Origin: Gracilibacillus alcaliphilus
GTDB lineage: Bacteria > Bacillota > Bacilli > Bacillales > Amphibacillaceae
Length of the DNA stretch: 64,000 nucleotides
NCBI RefSeq assembly: GCF_016909015.1
Contig: NZ_JAFBFA010000024.1
Span: forward strand, 16,111-80,110
Reading direction: 5' to 3'
Positions within the stretch are counted from its first letter, which is position 1, and every line of letters begins with the position of its first letter. A program made the translations under genes and the position numbers. This document shows positions 43,280 to 52,657 of the stretch, in pieces. The notes under the pieces were generated by a model, which was not told where the DNA came from, ran no database searches, and saw only the letters and a list, made by a program, of their open reading frames with translations.

Positions 43280-44365
43280 TTAGTGTCCTGTCATGGCTTG
43301 CTGAATATCCTTTTTTAAATCGTCTGCATGCTCAATCCCAACAGAAAAACGAAGTAACTTATCACAAATCCCCCGTTTGTCAAGTTCTTTTTTTGGAATA
43401 TCGGCATGGGTTTGGGTAGTTGGATAGGTAATAAAACTCTCTACACCACCTAAGCTTTCTGCAAATGAAATGGTACGCAACCTTTCTAAGAACGGTCCGA
43501 TTAATTGGCTGTCCGTTACACGAAAACTAATCATGCCCCCTTTGCCTGGGTAGAGCACATCCTGTACATAAGGTTCTTCTCGCAAGAAGGCTGCTATTTC
43601 ACGGGCATTGGCTTGCTGTTTCTCCAGACGCAGGGAAAGAGTCTTCATTCCGCGGATTAGTAACATAGAATCCAATGGAGAAAGTACGGCACCAATTGCA
43701 TTATGTAAGTAGAAAACCCGCTCAGCTAATTCTTCTCCCTTTACAACCACAAGGCCTGCTAGTACGTCATTGTGACCGCCTAAATATTTCGAAGCGGAGT
43801 GGATCACGATATCAGCCCCAACTACAATTGGCTGCTGTAAATAGGGGGTATAAAAGGTATTATCAACAATAAATAAAAGCTGATGTTTTTTGGCAATGGC
43901 TGCAATGTGGGCAATATCTATTTCCATTAATAGCGGATTGGTAGGTGTCTCAATAAAGATTGCCTTTGTTTTGTCAGTGATGGCCTGTTCGATTTGATCC
44001 GGTTCCACATAGACTGGCTTGATACTATAAGCTTGCTCTAAATGTTCAAACAATCGATAGCTGCCGCCATAAATGTCTTCATTGATAACAATTTCATCCC
44101 CTTGTTTGAACAAGGAGAAGATTAATTGAATAGCTGCCATTCCAGAGGAACAGGCAAAGCCTCTTGTACCTTGTTCTAATGCAGCGATAGCCTCTTCAAC
44201 AATTTGTCTGGTTGGATTAGCAGTTCTGGTATAATCATATCCTGTTGACTGCCCCAAAGTCGGGTGCTGATAAGCGGTGGATAAATAAATCGGCGCTTCG
44301 ACTGCACCTGTTCGTTCGTCTTTACGATTGCCAATCTGAGCGAGCAATGTTTCTATCTTACTCAT
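43280..44365 (-). CDS. Trans-sulfuration enzyme, MetI-like cystathionine gamma-synthase/O-acetylhomoserine sulfhydrylase
   Basis: The 361-residue PLP enzyme of the Cys/Met metabolism family has GFACSSGMAAIQLIFSL, DNTFYTPYLQQP, and the PLP lysine in IHSASKYLGGHNDVL. MetI in Bacillus subtilis joins O-acetylhomoserine with cysteine or sulfide in methionine synthesis. The S-box leader at 44393-44544 shows that it is repressed by SAM, which supports a methionine role over cystathionine lyase. A metC partner is absent; here the gene stands alone. Confidence 0.9.
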   Translation of the reverse strand: MSKIETLLAQIGNRKDERTGAVEAPIYLSTAYQHPTLGQSTGYDYTRTANPTRQIVEEAIAALEQGTRGFACSSGMAAIQLIFSLFKQGDEIVINEDIYGGSYRLFEHLEQAYSIKPVYVEPDQIEQAITDKTKAIFIETPTNPLLMEIDIAHIAAIAKKHQLLFIVDNTFYTPYLQQPIVVGADIVIHSASKYLGGHNDVLAGLVVVKGEELAERVFYLHNAIGAVLSPLDSMLLIRGMKTLSLRLEKQQANAREIAAFLREEPYVQDVLYPGKGGMISFRVTDSQLIGPFLERLRTISFAESLGGVESFITYPTTQTHADIPKKELDKRGICDKLLRFSVGIEHADDLKKDIQQAMTGH

Positions 44366-44392
44366 TTGTTTTCATCCTTTCGTTGTGAAAAT

Positions 44393-44544
44393 AAAAAAGA
44401 AGTCTTCGATAAGCAGAAGACTTCTTGGATAGTAAGAAAGTGTTCTCTTATCTGTGGATCAAGATCCTCTGGAATTAGCACCATACATCAATATGCTGGT
44501 TGCTGAGGTGTCATCGGGCCAGTCCCTATACCTCTCTTGATAAG
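44393..44544 (-). promoter_or_regulatory. SAM (S-box) riboswitch with terminator
   Basis: On the minus strand the leader starts CTTATCAAGAGAGG and contains the S-box cores GGGACTGGCCCGATGA, CAGCAACC and GGTGCTAATTCC. It closes with GATAAG (44447-44452), which pairs with the 5' CTTATC. Downstream, AAGAAGTCTTC/GAAGACTTCTT followed by TTTTT (44393-44426) is the terminator. SAM binding should favour termination before the metI-type gene. Confidence 0.95.
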
Positions 44545-44635
44545 ATGATTTATTATGGAATTTTGATACAAACATCATATAATAGATTGGATAAGATTAC
44601 AAGTCTAATTCATAAAAATATTTTTAGCAAACCTG

Positions 44636-44664
44636 TTGACTTTACTGCCTGTATCGATTATAGT
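44636..44664 (+). promoter_or_regulatory. Sigma-A promoter upstream of cobA
   Basis: TTGACT (44636-44641), a 17-nt spacer and TATAGT (44659-44664) make a near-consensus promoter. It is the best candidate for cobA, leaving a leader of about 285 nt (44671-44954) in which I recognise no riboswitch or gene. Confidence 0.65.
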
Positions 44665-44954
44665 ATGAACAATCAATGGCTTGGAAAAAAATGAGAACCT
44701 ATAATTGTGAATGAAAGGCTCCATTTCTTCCTAAATAGGGTATGTCTCATAATAATGATAGAGTTATTTATTTTTTTGTTATTAATCCAAGTTTTCTCAT
44801 CGGCATAATAATTAATGGGTAGAAATTTATTGTCAAAGGTTGTGAGGTAAGGTGCTAATGATTATTTTGGCTTTAGAAAACTTGGCAACCTGTATATTAG
44901 TGAAATTTAGAGAGAAACCAACAGTAGTGATTAGAGAGAAAGGGTGGGAACAAC

Positions 44955-45725
44955 ATGGGGAAGGTTTATTTAGTGGGAGCAGGTCCAGGCGATGAGGAAT
45001 TAATTACAGTGAAAGGATTAAGGGCAATTCAAGAGGCGGATGTCATTCTCTATGACCGATTAATTAATTCCAAATTATTAAATGAAGCACGACAAGAGGC
45101 AGAGTTAATATTTTGTGGCAAAGAACCAAACAAACATGGATTAATACAGGATCGAATCAATGAGCAGCTCGTTTTTCATGCCCAACAAGACAAGGTAGTT
45201 ACCAGGCTGAAAGGTGGTGACCCATTTATTTTTGGGCGGGGTGGAGAAGAGGCTCTTATCTTGGAGGAACATCACATTCCTTATGAGGTAGTACCTGGGA
45301 TTACCTCAGGGATTAGTGCCGCTGCTTATGCGGGCATCCCTTTAACACATCGTCAAGTCAGTGGTTCAGTTAGTTTTATCAATGGGTCAAAGCCAGAAGA
45401 GAGAACAGATCAAGAGTGGCTGTATTTGGCAAATGGTGCAGATACATTGTGTTTTTATATGGGGGTAAAGTCATTTCCTGCTATTCGTGAAAAACTTCTG
45501 CAAGCTGGTTTACCAGCCAGTACACCAATCGCTTTTATTCATTGGGGCACTTTCGCACATCAGAAAACGATTAAAGGTGAATTGGGAACGATTATTGAAC
45601 GATTACCTGAAATAAGCAACCCATCTATGGTAGTGATCGGAGAAGTGGTGCGATTATCAGATCAATTGAAATGGTTTGAAGAAAACCCTGAAAACTGGTT
45701 CGACTATACCAGCACACAAGTATAG
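44955..45725 (+). CDS. cobA: Uroporphyrinogen-III C-methyltransferase
   Basis: The 256-residue SAM-dependent enzyme makes precorrin-2 from uroporphyrinogen III, the entry to sirohaem and cobalamin. It has VYLVGAGPGDEELITVKG, LKGGDPFIFGRGGEEA and GITSGISAAAYAGIPLTHR, all SUMT signatures. It is a single-domain enzyme: no HemD or CysG oxidase part is fused. AAAGGGTGG precedes the ATG. No other sirohaem or cobalamin gene is next to it; its neighbourhood with a metI-type gene and a TSUP carrier suggests sulfite reduction, by inference. Confidence 0.93.
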   Translation: MGKVYLVGAGPGDEELITVKGLRAIQEADVILYDRLINSKLLNEARQEAELIFCGKEPNKHGLIQDRINEQLVFHAQQDKVVTRLKGGDPFIFGRGGEEALILEEHHIPYEVVPGITSGISAAAYAGIPLTHRQVSGSVSFINGSKPEERTDQEWLYLANGADTLCFYMGVKSFPAIREKLLQAGLPASTPIAFIHWGTFAHQKTIKGELGTIIERLPEISNPSMVVIGEVVRLSDQLKWFEENPENWFDYTSTQV

Positions 45726-45854
45726 CAGAAAAGAATCAAAAATTGGGTGCGAGTTCAAAACTAGCATGACCTGACAGGCATTGCTATCCATAAAGCTCTA
45801 GACGTCATATTTATTGAGCTTTTATGATGATTTATGATACAAAGGGGCAGACGT

Positions 45855-46061
45855 ATGAAGAAAAAATTAAAACGACCTATTATAATGTTTGTAGTGATGT
45901 TTTTATTATCTATTTTTTCAGATCTCTTTAAAGGTAATGAAATTAGCTGGTTGGAGAATATGATTTTTTCAATATGTTTTGCTGTGGTTTATGAATACTT
46001 AGACTCTCTGTTTTTTGACTGGAGTTATGATAAAAATAAAAGCAAGACTTCTAAAACGTAA
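45855..46061 (+). CDS. Small membrane protein, hypothetical
   Basis: The 68-residue protein has a basic start (KKKLKRP) and two hydrophobic segments (about 9-25 and 36-55), then a charged tail. I do not recognise the family. AAAGGGG lies 8 nt before ATG 45855. The last codons lie within the left arm of the terminator, so the stop codon is part of the hairpin structure. It is convergent with the next gene. Confidence 0.6.
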   Translation: MKKKLKRPIIMFVVMFLLSIFSDLFKGNEISWLENMIFSICFAVVYEYLDSLFFDWSYDKNKSKTSKT

Positions 46062-46082
46062 AGAAGTCTTGCTTTTATTTTT
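46032..46082. terminator. Bidirectional terminator
   Basis: A perfect 20-bp inverted repeat (46032-46051 with 46063-46082) has an A-rich left end and T-rich right end. It serves the convergent genes on both sides. Confidence 0.93.
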
Positions 46083-46347
46083 AATCATCTTTTAATGCCT
46101 CGGTGATTTGTTGTTGGTCTGTGTCCCAGTCCCATTGCGGATTAATCCGATCTAAGAATGCCTGGAGTTGTTCATCTGTAAGATCCTTTTTACCGTTAGA
46201 ATTATTTAAATATGATTTCAGTTCCCAGTCGCCACCCTTTTTATTTGTGAAAGTCCGCCATTTAACTGTAAAGATGTAATCATTTCCATTGATGTCAGCA
46301 TGAACAAGTAAGATATCTTTGTGTAAAATAAAATTGCTTAGTATCAT
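46081..46347 (-). CDS. Hypothetical small cytoplasmic protein
   Basis: The 88-residue soluble protein contains VHADINGNDYIFTVKWRTF and ends LTDEQLQAFLDRINPQWDWD plus a short acidic tail. No known domain is recognised. GGGAGGTG precedes the ATG, which makes expression likely. It stands alone between convergent and codirectional neighbours. A short run of TCATA repeats (ATCATATCATATCATATCATA near 46366-46385) lies just upstream. Confidence 0.65.
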   Translation of the reverse strand: MILSNFILHKDILLVHADINGNDYIFTVKWRTFTNKKGGDWELKSYLNNSNGKKDLTDEQLQAFLDRINPQWDWDTDQQQITEALKDD

Positions 46348-46420
46348 GAGTTACACCTCCCTAATCATATCATATCATATCATAAATTAAGATGGGAGTG
46401 CTAAAAAGCGGAATGATTTG

Positions 46421-47896
46421 TTATGCTTCTTTGGCTACCGTCACTTTAGGAAAGAACCATAGGACGATAAAAGTAAGTATACCTATAACAAATAAACCTG
46501 TATAAACGGTGTGCAGGGCATAGGTTAAGCCATCTTGCATTAACACCAGCGTGTCGGCAGGAATTGTTTCACGCATACCCTCATTCAATAATACGTCAGT
46601 GCTAGGCATATCGGTATGATTGGTTTGTTGATAATAACTCTGCAGACGCATATTTAAGATACCTCCGAGAAAGGCTGCTCCAACTGCACTGCCTATGATC
46701 CGCATAAACATATTTAAAGAGGTAGCGGCACCTCTGGCTTGCCAGGAGACATTGTTTTGAATCGCAACGATAAAGGTAGTTGAAGTAAGTCCCATTCCGA
46801 TACCGACGACAAAAGAACTGAATCCAGCATAAATAGGTCCTTTACTGGCATCTAGCAAAAAGAATAAGAAGGTGCCAATAAAGATTGCTAAGCCGCCCAT
46901 AATGGCTGTTGATCGAAAGCCAATCCTTAATACTAAATGACCTGTCAAAGTGGCAGCAAGCGGCCAACCAATTGAAAGGGTACTGAGAGTGAAACCTGCG
47001 ACAATGGCTGACTCACCCATTACACCTTGCACATAAGTTGGTAAGAAGCTTGATAATCCTAATACGACCATTCCAGATAATAGAGTGGCAATATTGGCTA
47101 CAACCATTAACTTATTATTCCATAAATTTAATGGCATCATTGGTGATTTTGCCCTTGTTTCCTGCCAGATGAACAGCCCGATTCCAATAGCAAACAAGGA
47201 TAGTAAGCTAATCGTTTCCCATGATAACCAATCCCAGTGTGTACCTGCTTGTACAAACACAACAATTAAGGCAGAAATAGCAATTAAAAACAAGCTTGAT
47301 CCCAAGTAATCAATACTTTTATGTTCTTTATCCACTTCTTCGTGGAAAAACACAATAACGCCAATTAAACCAATAATCCCTATTGGAATGTTTATCCAAA
47401 AGATCCAAGCCCAATCGACATATTGAACAATAATTCCGCCTAATAATGGACCAGCAACAGAAGAGATTCCCCATACACTTCCTAAGTAACCTTGTACCTT
47501 GGCACGCTCTTGAGCACTATACATATCACCGACCATCGTTGTTACGATTGGCTGAATGGCCCCTGCACCTAATCCCTGAATTAAACGAAACACAATCAAA
47601 CTGGTCATGGTAGTTGCCAAACCGCATAACAGAGAACCGAAAAGAAATATTAATACCCCAATAATAAAGACGGGTTTTCTTCCGAAGAGGTCAGCTAGTT
47701 TACCATATACCATTGTCGTGATTGCTTGCATTAATAAGAAGCTGGAGAAGACCCAGCTATAGAGTGAGAAACCACCTAAGTCAGATACAATGTTAGGCAT
47801 CGCTGTTGCGATGATCGTTCCTTCGATCGCCGCCATAAACATCGATAATACTAGTGCTGTTAAGACAAGAGGGCGTTTGGTTTGTTTATGTATCAT
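46421..47896 (-). CDS. MFS drug exporter, DHA2 (EmrB/QacA) family
   Basis: The 491-residue transporter has 14 predicted helices. The N-terminal motif is the DHA2 form (LSMFMAAIEGTIIATAMPNI) and motif A appears as GKLADLFGRKPVF. Motif C-like GSVWGISSVAGPLLGGIIV is also present. Such pumps export lipophilic or cationic compounds with proton exchange. AAAGGACG precedes the ATG. No TetR or MarR gene is adjacent, so its control is unknown. Confidence 0.93.
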   Translation of the reverse strand: MIHKQTKRPLVLTALVLSMFMAAIEGTIIATAMPNIVSDLGGFSLYSWVFSSFLLMQAITTMVYGKLADLFGRKPVFIIGVLIFLFGSLLCGLATTMTSLIVFRLIQGLGAGAIQPIVTTMVGDMYSAQERAKVQGYLGSVWGISSVAGPLLGGIIVQYVDWAWIFWINIPIGIIGLIGVIVFFHEEVDKEHKSIDYLGSSLFLIAISALIVVFVQAGTHWDWLSWETISLLSLFAIGIGLFIWQETRAKSPMMPLNLWNNKLMVVANIATLLSGMVVLGLSSFLPTYVQGVMGESAIVAGFTLSTLSIGWPLAATLTGHLVLRIGFRSTAIMGGLAIFIGTFLFFLLDASKGPIYAGFSSFVVGIGMGLTSTTFIVAIQNNVSWQARGAATSLNMFMRIIGSAVGAAFLGGILNMRLQSYYQQTNHTDMPSTDVLLNEGMRETIPADTLVLMQDGLTYALHTVYTGLFVIGILTFIVLWFFPKVTVAKEA

Positions 47897-48324
47897 TGTC
47901 TAATCGTCCTTTACTACTATGTTATGATGGTATGAATATACTTATTGTAGCAGATTCACCCATTTTATGTGTACAGAGAGTCAAAAAATTGCGAAGGTTA
48001 TGTTTAGTGTAGTTACGAATGACTTGATACAGCCGATTTTATAAGGTTATGCGCCCCAGAAGTCGGCACAGCTTTTTCTTTCTTAAAAATAGTGTATGAG
48101 ACTCCCATCAGTGGGGGCTTCATTCACACTGATGGGTAGCAAGACTTAGCAGGGGGTTTGTGTCCGTTAATCCACTTAGACTTCTTTGGCATCTCCCCAA
48201 ATTTAAAAGAAGGACTTAAGGATATTTGCACCGGGATAAAAAAACGTTTACATGTTTTGATAACAATTGAGAGAAAGATTGTGCTAAAATAAGAGAAATA
48301 CATATTGATATGGAGGTCTGGCTG
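47897..48324. repeat. Intergenic region with a strong stem-loop and dispersed repeat copy
   Basis: CCCATCAGTG and CACTGATGGG (about 48104-48137) form a perfect 10-bp stem. TTTGTGTCCGTTAA at 48157-48170 is the inverse of sequence near 11122. No gene is supported here. The 3' end holds the promoter region of the esterase gene, where I cannot define the boxes with confidence. Confidence 0.45.
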
Positions 48325-49113
48325 ATGGCTTTGATTACATGTAATTTCTTTTCTGAAGTATTAAATATTTCTACAGCAATGACAGTTATTTTACCGGAAG
48401 AAACGTCTAGTCAAATTGGAATGAAGAATAATCGTAAAGATGGAAAAATACAAACCCTGTATTTATTGCATGGCTTTAGTGATGACCATACTATTTGGCT
48501 GCGTAGAACATCAATAGAGCGTTATGTTGCGGAATATGGGATTGCAGTTGTGATGCCTCAAGTTGATCACAGCTTTTACAATGATATGAAATTTGGAAAG
48601 AAATATTGGACCTTTGTTTCTGAAGAATTGCCACGCATAGCGAGATCCTTCTTTCCTTTATCCGATAAGCGAGAAGACAATTTTGTTGCCGGTTTATCGA
48701 TGGGCGGTTACGGTGCTTTTAAACTAGCTCTCCGTCACCCGGATCGCTTTGCGGCAGCAGCCAGTTTGTCTGGTGCTGTAGATATTGCTGCTCGATATCA
48801 AATCAGCAGAAATAGTGATGAGCCGGTATCAGATCCACTTTACTATACGTTTGGTGATGAGGAACTGTGCGGATCAGATCATGATCTCTTTCACTTGTTG
48901 GAAATTTTAAAGAAGAGTAATACGGAACTCCCAAGATTGTATCAAGCATGCGGAACAGAAGATTTTCTCTGGGAAGATAACAAGAAATTTTATCAGTTTG
49001 CCATGGAATTAGATGTGCCAATTAAGGAGTCATTTAGTGAGGGTACTCATGAATGGGGTTATTGGGATGCACGTATCAAAGAAGTGCTTGAATGGCTGCC
49101 AATAACTAAATAA
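48325..49113 (+). CDS. Esterase, alpha/beta hydrolase (EstA/CE1-like)
   Basis: The 262-residue cytoplasmic esterase of the esterase-D/FrmB-like fold has LLHGFSDDHTIW for the oxyanion region, the nucleophile S125 in GLSMGGYG, and the histidine in EGTHEWGYWD. It is similar in size and motifs to tributyrin esterase EstA of lactic acid bacteria. I start at ATG 48325 because TGGAGGT lies 8 nt before it; the ATG at 48310 overlaps that site. The natural substrate is not known. Confidence 0.88.
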   Translation: MALITCNFFSEVLNISTAMTVILPEETSSQIGMKNNRKDGKIQTLYLLHGFSDDHTIWLRRTSIERYVAEYGIAVVMPQVDHSFYNDMKFGKKYWTFVSEELPRIARSFFPLSDKREDNFVAGLSMGGYGAFKLALRHPDRFAAAASLSGAVDIAARYQISRNSDEPVSDPLYYTFGDEELCGSDHDLFHLLEILKKSNTELPRLYQACGTEDFLWEDNKKFYQFAMELDVPIKESFSEGTHEWGYWDARIKEVLEWLPITK

Positions 49114-49125
49114 TAAATACAAATA

Positions 49126-49164
49126 ACAGCGATTCGACGGTTGGAAATGGCATCGAATCGCTGT
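49126..49164. terminator. Terminator between convergent esterase and LLM genes
   Basis: ACAGCGATTCGA (49126-49137) and TCGAATCGCTGT (49153-49164) form a perfect 12-bp stem, followed by CTTGTTT. Confidence 0.8.
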
Positions 49165-49187
49165 CTTGTTTACGTAAGAATATTTGG

Positions 49188-50189
49188 TTAGGCCTGCATG
49201 ATATCGGCAACTATTTGATAAGATTGTTTTCTCGCCTCAAGGTCATAGATTTGTGAGTTAATAATGACTTCTTCTGCTTCCGTTTCTTCTAAGAAAACTG
49301 CTAATTTCTTAGCTACTGCCTCCTTGTCACCAATAATAGTGGATTTACTGTTTATTGATTTTTCAACAGAGGCCTTTTCATAAATACTCCAAGCTTCATC
49401 TATGTCATCAATTGGGGGCATTAATTTAGACGGGGCACCGCGTACCAGTGATAAATGCTGTTGTTGCTGAGATGTAGCTAGCCATTTTGCCTTTTCTGTT
49501 GTTTCTGCTGCAATAATATTGACCCCTACCATGGCGTGTGGCTGTTGAAGCTGTTCCGAAGGCTTGAAACGTTCACGATAAAGGCGTAAAGCCGGAATCG
49601 TATAATCAGGTGAGAAATGACTGGCAAAGGCAAATGGCAACCCTTTTTCGGCAGCGAGCCGAGCACTGAAATCACTGGATCCTAACAGCCATATCGGTAC
49701 ATTAGCTCCTTCCCCAGGTATTGCTTTGACTCGAGCCGTCCCAGCAAAATAGGATTCCAGTTCTTCTACCTGATTAGGGAAATCCTCTGGGCTGCTGTTT
49801 AGAGTACGGCGCAGAGCAAAGGCTGTTGCCTGATCGCTTCCTGGTGCTCGTCCAAGGCCAAGGTCAATGCGGTCTGGGTATAGGGCGTCTAAGGTACCAA
49901 ATTGTTCCGCAATGACAAGAGGTGCATGATTAGGTAACATCACCCCGCCGGAGCCGACACGAATAGAATGGGTATGGCTTGCTACATGACTAATAATCAA
50001 TGAGGTGGCAGAACTGGCGATGCCAGGCATATTATGATGCTCTGCTAACCAATAGCGGTGATAACCTAGCTTTTCTACATGTTGAGCCAAGTCAGCGCTA
50101 TGTTGGAAAGAGTTTGCAGGGTGAAACCCTTCTAATACAGGTGCCAAGTCTAATACAGAAAATTTCACTTCAGAAAAGATAGTTGACAT
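49188..50189 (-). CDS. LLM class flavin-dependent oxidoreductase (luciferase-like)
   Basis: The 333-residue luciferase-like TIM-barrel protein has the family-typical GYHRYWLAEHHNMPGIASSA, VGSGGVMLPNHAPLVIAEQFGTL and DLGLGRAPGSD. These are the bacterial luciferase-like monooxygenase/YwcH-type signatures. It uses reduced flavin to oxidise an unknown substrate. I start at ATG 50189 behind TAGGAG; the GTG at 50198 overlaps that site. It is divergent from the DUF488 gene. Confidence 0.92.
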   Translation of the reverse strand: MSTIFSEVKFSVLDLAPVLEGFHPANSFQHSADLAQHVEKLGYHRYWLAEHHNMPGIASSATSLIISHVASHTHSIRVGSGGVMLPNHAPLVIAEQFGTLDALYPDRIDLGLGRAPGSDQATAFALRRTLNSSPEDFPNQVEELESYFAGTARVKAIPGEGANVPIWLLGSSDFSARLAAEKGLPFAFASHFSPDYTIPALRLYRERFKPSEQLQQPHAMVGVNIIAAETTEKAKWLATSQQQQHLSLVRGAPSKLMPPIDDIDEAWSIYEKASVEKSINSKSTIIGDKEAVAKKLAVFLEETEAEEVIINSQIYDLEARKQSYQIVADIMQA

Positions 50190-50272
50190 TCGAATCACTC
50201 CTAGCTTTTTAATGTATGTAATGATACGCTGATGGAAGGGAAAGGTCTAACAATCTGCTTAGGAGGGAAACG

Positions 50273-50623
50273 ATGCAACTGAAACGTATTTATCAACAGC
50301 CTAGTAAAGATGATGGTGTTCGAATATTGGTGGACAGGGTATGGCCAAGAGGGGTATCAAAGGAAAAGGCGCATTTGGATGAATGGTTAAAAGAAATAGG
50401 TCCATCCCCAGCCCTTAGAAAATGGTTTGATCATGACCCAAAGAAATTTATCGCATTTAAGGAAAAATATATTGAAGAATTGGAAAATGACACAGAAAAG
50501 GTGAAGGCTTTACATACACTCAAAGATTATATGAAAGAAAATAATGGAGAGATCACATTGGTTTATGCAGCAAAAGATGAAGTACACAATCATGCCGTCA
50601 TTTTAAAGGAATTGATTACATGA
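50273..50623 (+). CDS. DUF488 family protein
   Basis: The 116-residue protein carries the DUF488 core: RILVDRVWPRGVSKEKAHLD, WFDHDPKKFIAFKEKYIEEL, and ITLVYAAKDEVHNHA at the C-terminus. The family is widespread and lacks a settled biochemical role; DNA-repair or stress links have been suggested. AGGAGGG precedes the ATG. A perfect hairpin right after the stop isolates it. Confidence 0.92.
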   Translation: MQLKRIYQQPSKDDGVRILVDRVWPRGVSKEKAHLDEWLKEIGPSPALRKWFDHDPKKFIAFKEKYIEELENDTEKVKALHTLKDYMKENNGEITLVYAAKDEVHNHAVILKELIT

Positions 50624-50658
50624 AAAACGCTTATGCAGCTGCATAAGCGTTTTTCTTT
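50623..50658. terminator. Bidirectional terminator between DUF488 and cold-shock genes
   Basis: AAAAACGCTTATGCAG (50623-50638) and CTGCATAAGCGTTTTT (50639-50654) form a perfect 16-bp stem with almost no loop, with T-rich flanks in both directions. Confidence 0.93.
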
Positions 50659-50668
50659 TAAGCGCTAA

Positions 50669-50869
50669 TTAGTTTTTAGTAACGTTAGCTGCTTGTGGTC
50701 CACGGTTACCTTCTTCGATATCGAAAGTTACGCTTTGACCTTCTTCAAGTGTTTTAAAGCCTTCGCCTTGGATGGCAGAGAAGTGTACGAATACGTCGTC
50801 TTGTCCTTCAACTTCGATGAATCCAAAACCTTTGTCTGCGTTAAACCATTTTACTGTACCTTGTACCAT
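50669..50869 (-). CDS. Cold-shock protein, CspA/CspB family
   Basis: The 66-residue single cold-shock domain binds single-stranded nucleic acid and acts as an RNA chaperone. It has the RNP1 motif KGFGFIEV and RNP2 VFVHFSAI. The length matches Bacillus CspB/C/D. AGGAGG-like sequence precedes the ATG. The leader of more than 100 nt up to about 51000 includes the hairpin GTGTGAAA/TTTCACAC (50886-50901) near the ribosome binding site, which may control translation. The paralogue (B, C or D) cannot be decided. Confidence 0.96.
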   Translation of the reverse strand: MVQGTVKWFNADKGFGFIEVEGQDDVFVHFSAIQGEGFKTLEEGQSVTFDIEEGNRGPQAANVTKN

Positions 50870-51167
50870 ATTTCTTTTCCTCCTAGTGTGAAACTTTCAC
50901 ACAAATGTATTACTATTCTTGCTCTTGCCTCAAAACGAAAACTTTACGTTACGATACTTGAAGGTGTCATCGAACAAAATAGCTAACTGTATTATAGCAA
51001 GTAAATAGGTAAAAAGCAAGTCGATCAGAGAATTAATTTAAATTTACTATTTTTTGGGCTGGCTTGATAAAAACAACTGTCTTTCAAAAGTTTCTTGCAT
51101 GAGTGAAAGAAGTTTAGTATGATGAATGGATGACAACTTATAGTTTTTTTAGAAAAGAGGGATGTTG

Positions 51168-52244
51168 GTGAAAAGTTCTATCTATTCATTAACACGACAA
51201 CAATTGGAAGAATGGTTAGTAGCGCATGGACAAAAGAAATTTCGCGCCCAGCAAGTATGGGACTGGTTATATAAAAAACGTGTAGACAGTTTTGAGGCAA
51301 TGCGTAACTTGAATAAAGACTGCCGGTTAGTATTGGAAGAAAACTTCTATCTAGGAACATTACAACAGGAAATTAAACAAGAGTCAAAAGATGGAACAAT
51401 TAAATTCTTGTTTAAACTGTCAGATGGAAACCTGATTGAAACGGTATTGATGAAGTTTAATTACGGTTATTCGGTATGTGTAACGACACAGGTTGGCTGT
51501 AATATTGGCTGTTCTTTCTGTGCGAGTGGTATTTTAACCAAGGACAGAGATTTGTCAGCTGGCGAAATCGTTGAACAAATCGTTAAGGTACAGCAGCATT
51601 TAGATGCCAAAGAAGAACAGGAACGTGTCAGCCATATTGTGGTAATGGGAATTGGGGAACCATTTGATAATTATGATAACACAATGAATTTTTTGCGAAT
51701 TGTTAATGACCAAAAAGGCTTGTCAATTGGAGCCAGACATATTACGGTTTCGACCAGTGGTTTGGCGAAGCGAATCTATGACTTTGCTGATGAGAATATG
51801 CAAGTCAATTTGGCGCTCTCCTTACATGCACCTAATAATGAATTAAGAACAAAAATTATGAAAATTAATAAGGCATTCCCTTTAGAAAAATTAATGGACG
51901 CAATTGATTATTATCTGGAAAAGACAAATCGCCGTATTACCTTCGAGTATATCTTGCTCAAAGGTGTTAATGATCATAAACAAGAAGCGCAACAGCTGGT
52001 GCAGTTGCTGAAAGATAAGCGCCATCTGTCATATGTAAATCTCATTCCATACAACCCAGTGGATGAGCATATTCAATATGAACGAAGTGAGAAACAGGCT
52101 ATATTAGATTTTTATCAAGTTTTGTTAGAGAATGGAATTAAGTGTGGAGTACGGGTGGAGCATGGAACAGATATTGACGCTGCATGCGGACAATTACGCA
52201 GTAAACAGATTAAAAAGGACAAACAAAAGGCAACAGAAAGATAA
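51168..52244 (+). CDS. rlmN: 23S rRNA (adenine(2503)-C(2))-methyltransferase
   Basis: The 358-residue radical-SAM enzyme methylates A2503 of 23S rRNA and A37 of some tRNAs. It shows the cluster cysteines C111, C115 and C118 (CNIGCSFC), MGIGEPFDNYDN and the C-terminal GVRVEHGTDIDAACGQL with the acceptor cysteine. I choose GTG 51168 as start because AGAGGG (51156-51161) is correctly spaced for it; ATG 51162 directly abuts that site. It is a single-gene unit ended by the hairpin at 52276. Confidence 0.96.
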   Translation: MKSSIYSLTRQQLEEWLVAHGQKKFRAQQVWDWLYKKRVDSFEAMRNLNKDCRLVLEENFYLGTLQQEIKQESKDGTIKFLFKLSDGNLIETVLMKFNYGYSVCVTTQVGCNIGCSFCASGILTKDRDLSAGEIVEQIVKVQQHLDAKEEQERVSHIVVMGIGEPFDNYDNTMNFLRIVNDQKGLSIGARHITVSTSGLAKRIYDFADENMQVNLALSLHAPNNELRTKIMKINKAFPLEKLMDAIDYYLEKTNRRITFEYILLKGVNDHKQEAQQLVQLLKDKRHLSYVNLIPYNPVDEHIQYERSEKQAILDFYQVLLENGIKCGVRVEHGTDIDAACGQLRSKQIKKDKQKATER

Positions 52245-52275
52245 AGTCAGTAAAGATTGCAAAATAAAAAATCCT

Positions 52276-52324
52276 TAAAAGGGCAACTGGTGGTGAGAAT
52301 TTCTCATCACCAGTTGCCCTTTTA
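52276..52324 (+). terminator. Terminator after rlmN
   Basis: A 24-bp stem with one G-T wobble (52276-52299 with 52301-52324) ends in TTTTATTT. It is one of the strongest hairpins in the window. Confidence 0.93.
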
Positions 52325-52528
52325 TTTATATTACAGCTATTTACTGAATGACCAGGATCAAAAAAAGTTTCGGTAGTGATGACAGCTGTTTATAGGTGAA
52401 AGGCCACACCATTTATGTCTCGTGTAATATGCTAAAGTGAGCCTAAACTGTGAACGTGTTAGGCAGATGAAAAGTTTTTAAGGAACTGAGATACATGGCT
52501 TTAAAAAAAGAATAAAAAGGTCATACTG

Positions 52529-52579
52529 TTGACATATAAACAAATAACGATATTATAAGGTGAGCGAAATCGTTTGCGC
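52529..52579 (+). promoter_or_regulatory. Promoter and LacI/CcpA-like operator for the GH13 gene
   Basis: TTGACA (52529-52534), 16 nt and TATTAT (52551-52556) form a consensus-like promoter. At the expected start point GCGAAATCGTTTGCGC (52564-52579) is a near-palindrome around a central CG, as for LacI-family or CcpA operators. A sugar-responsive repressor is the natural reading. Confidence 0.65.
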
Positions 52580-52657
52580 AAAAACGGGTTTAATCATGGT
52601 GTTGATTGTCCGGCAGTCACTGATCGAGTTTGAAAGGCAAGCAGTCAGTGACACCCA

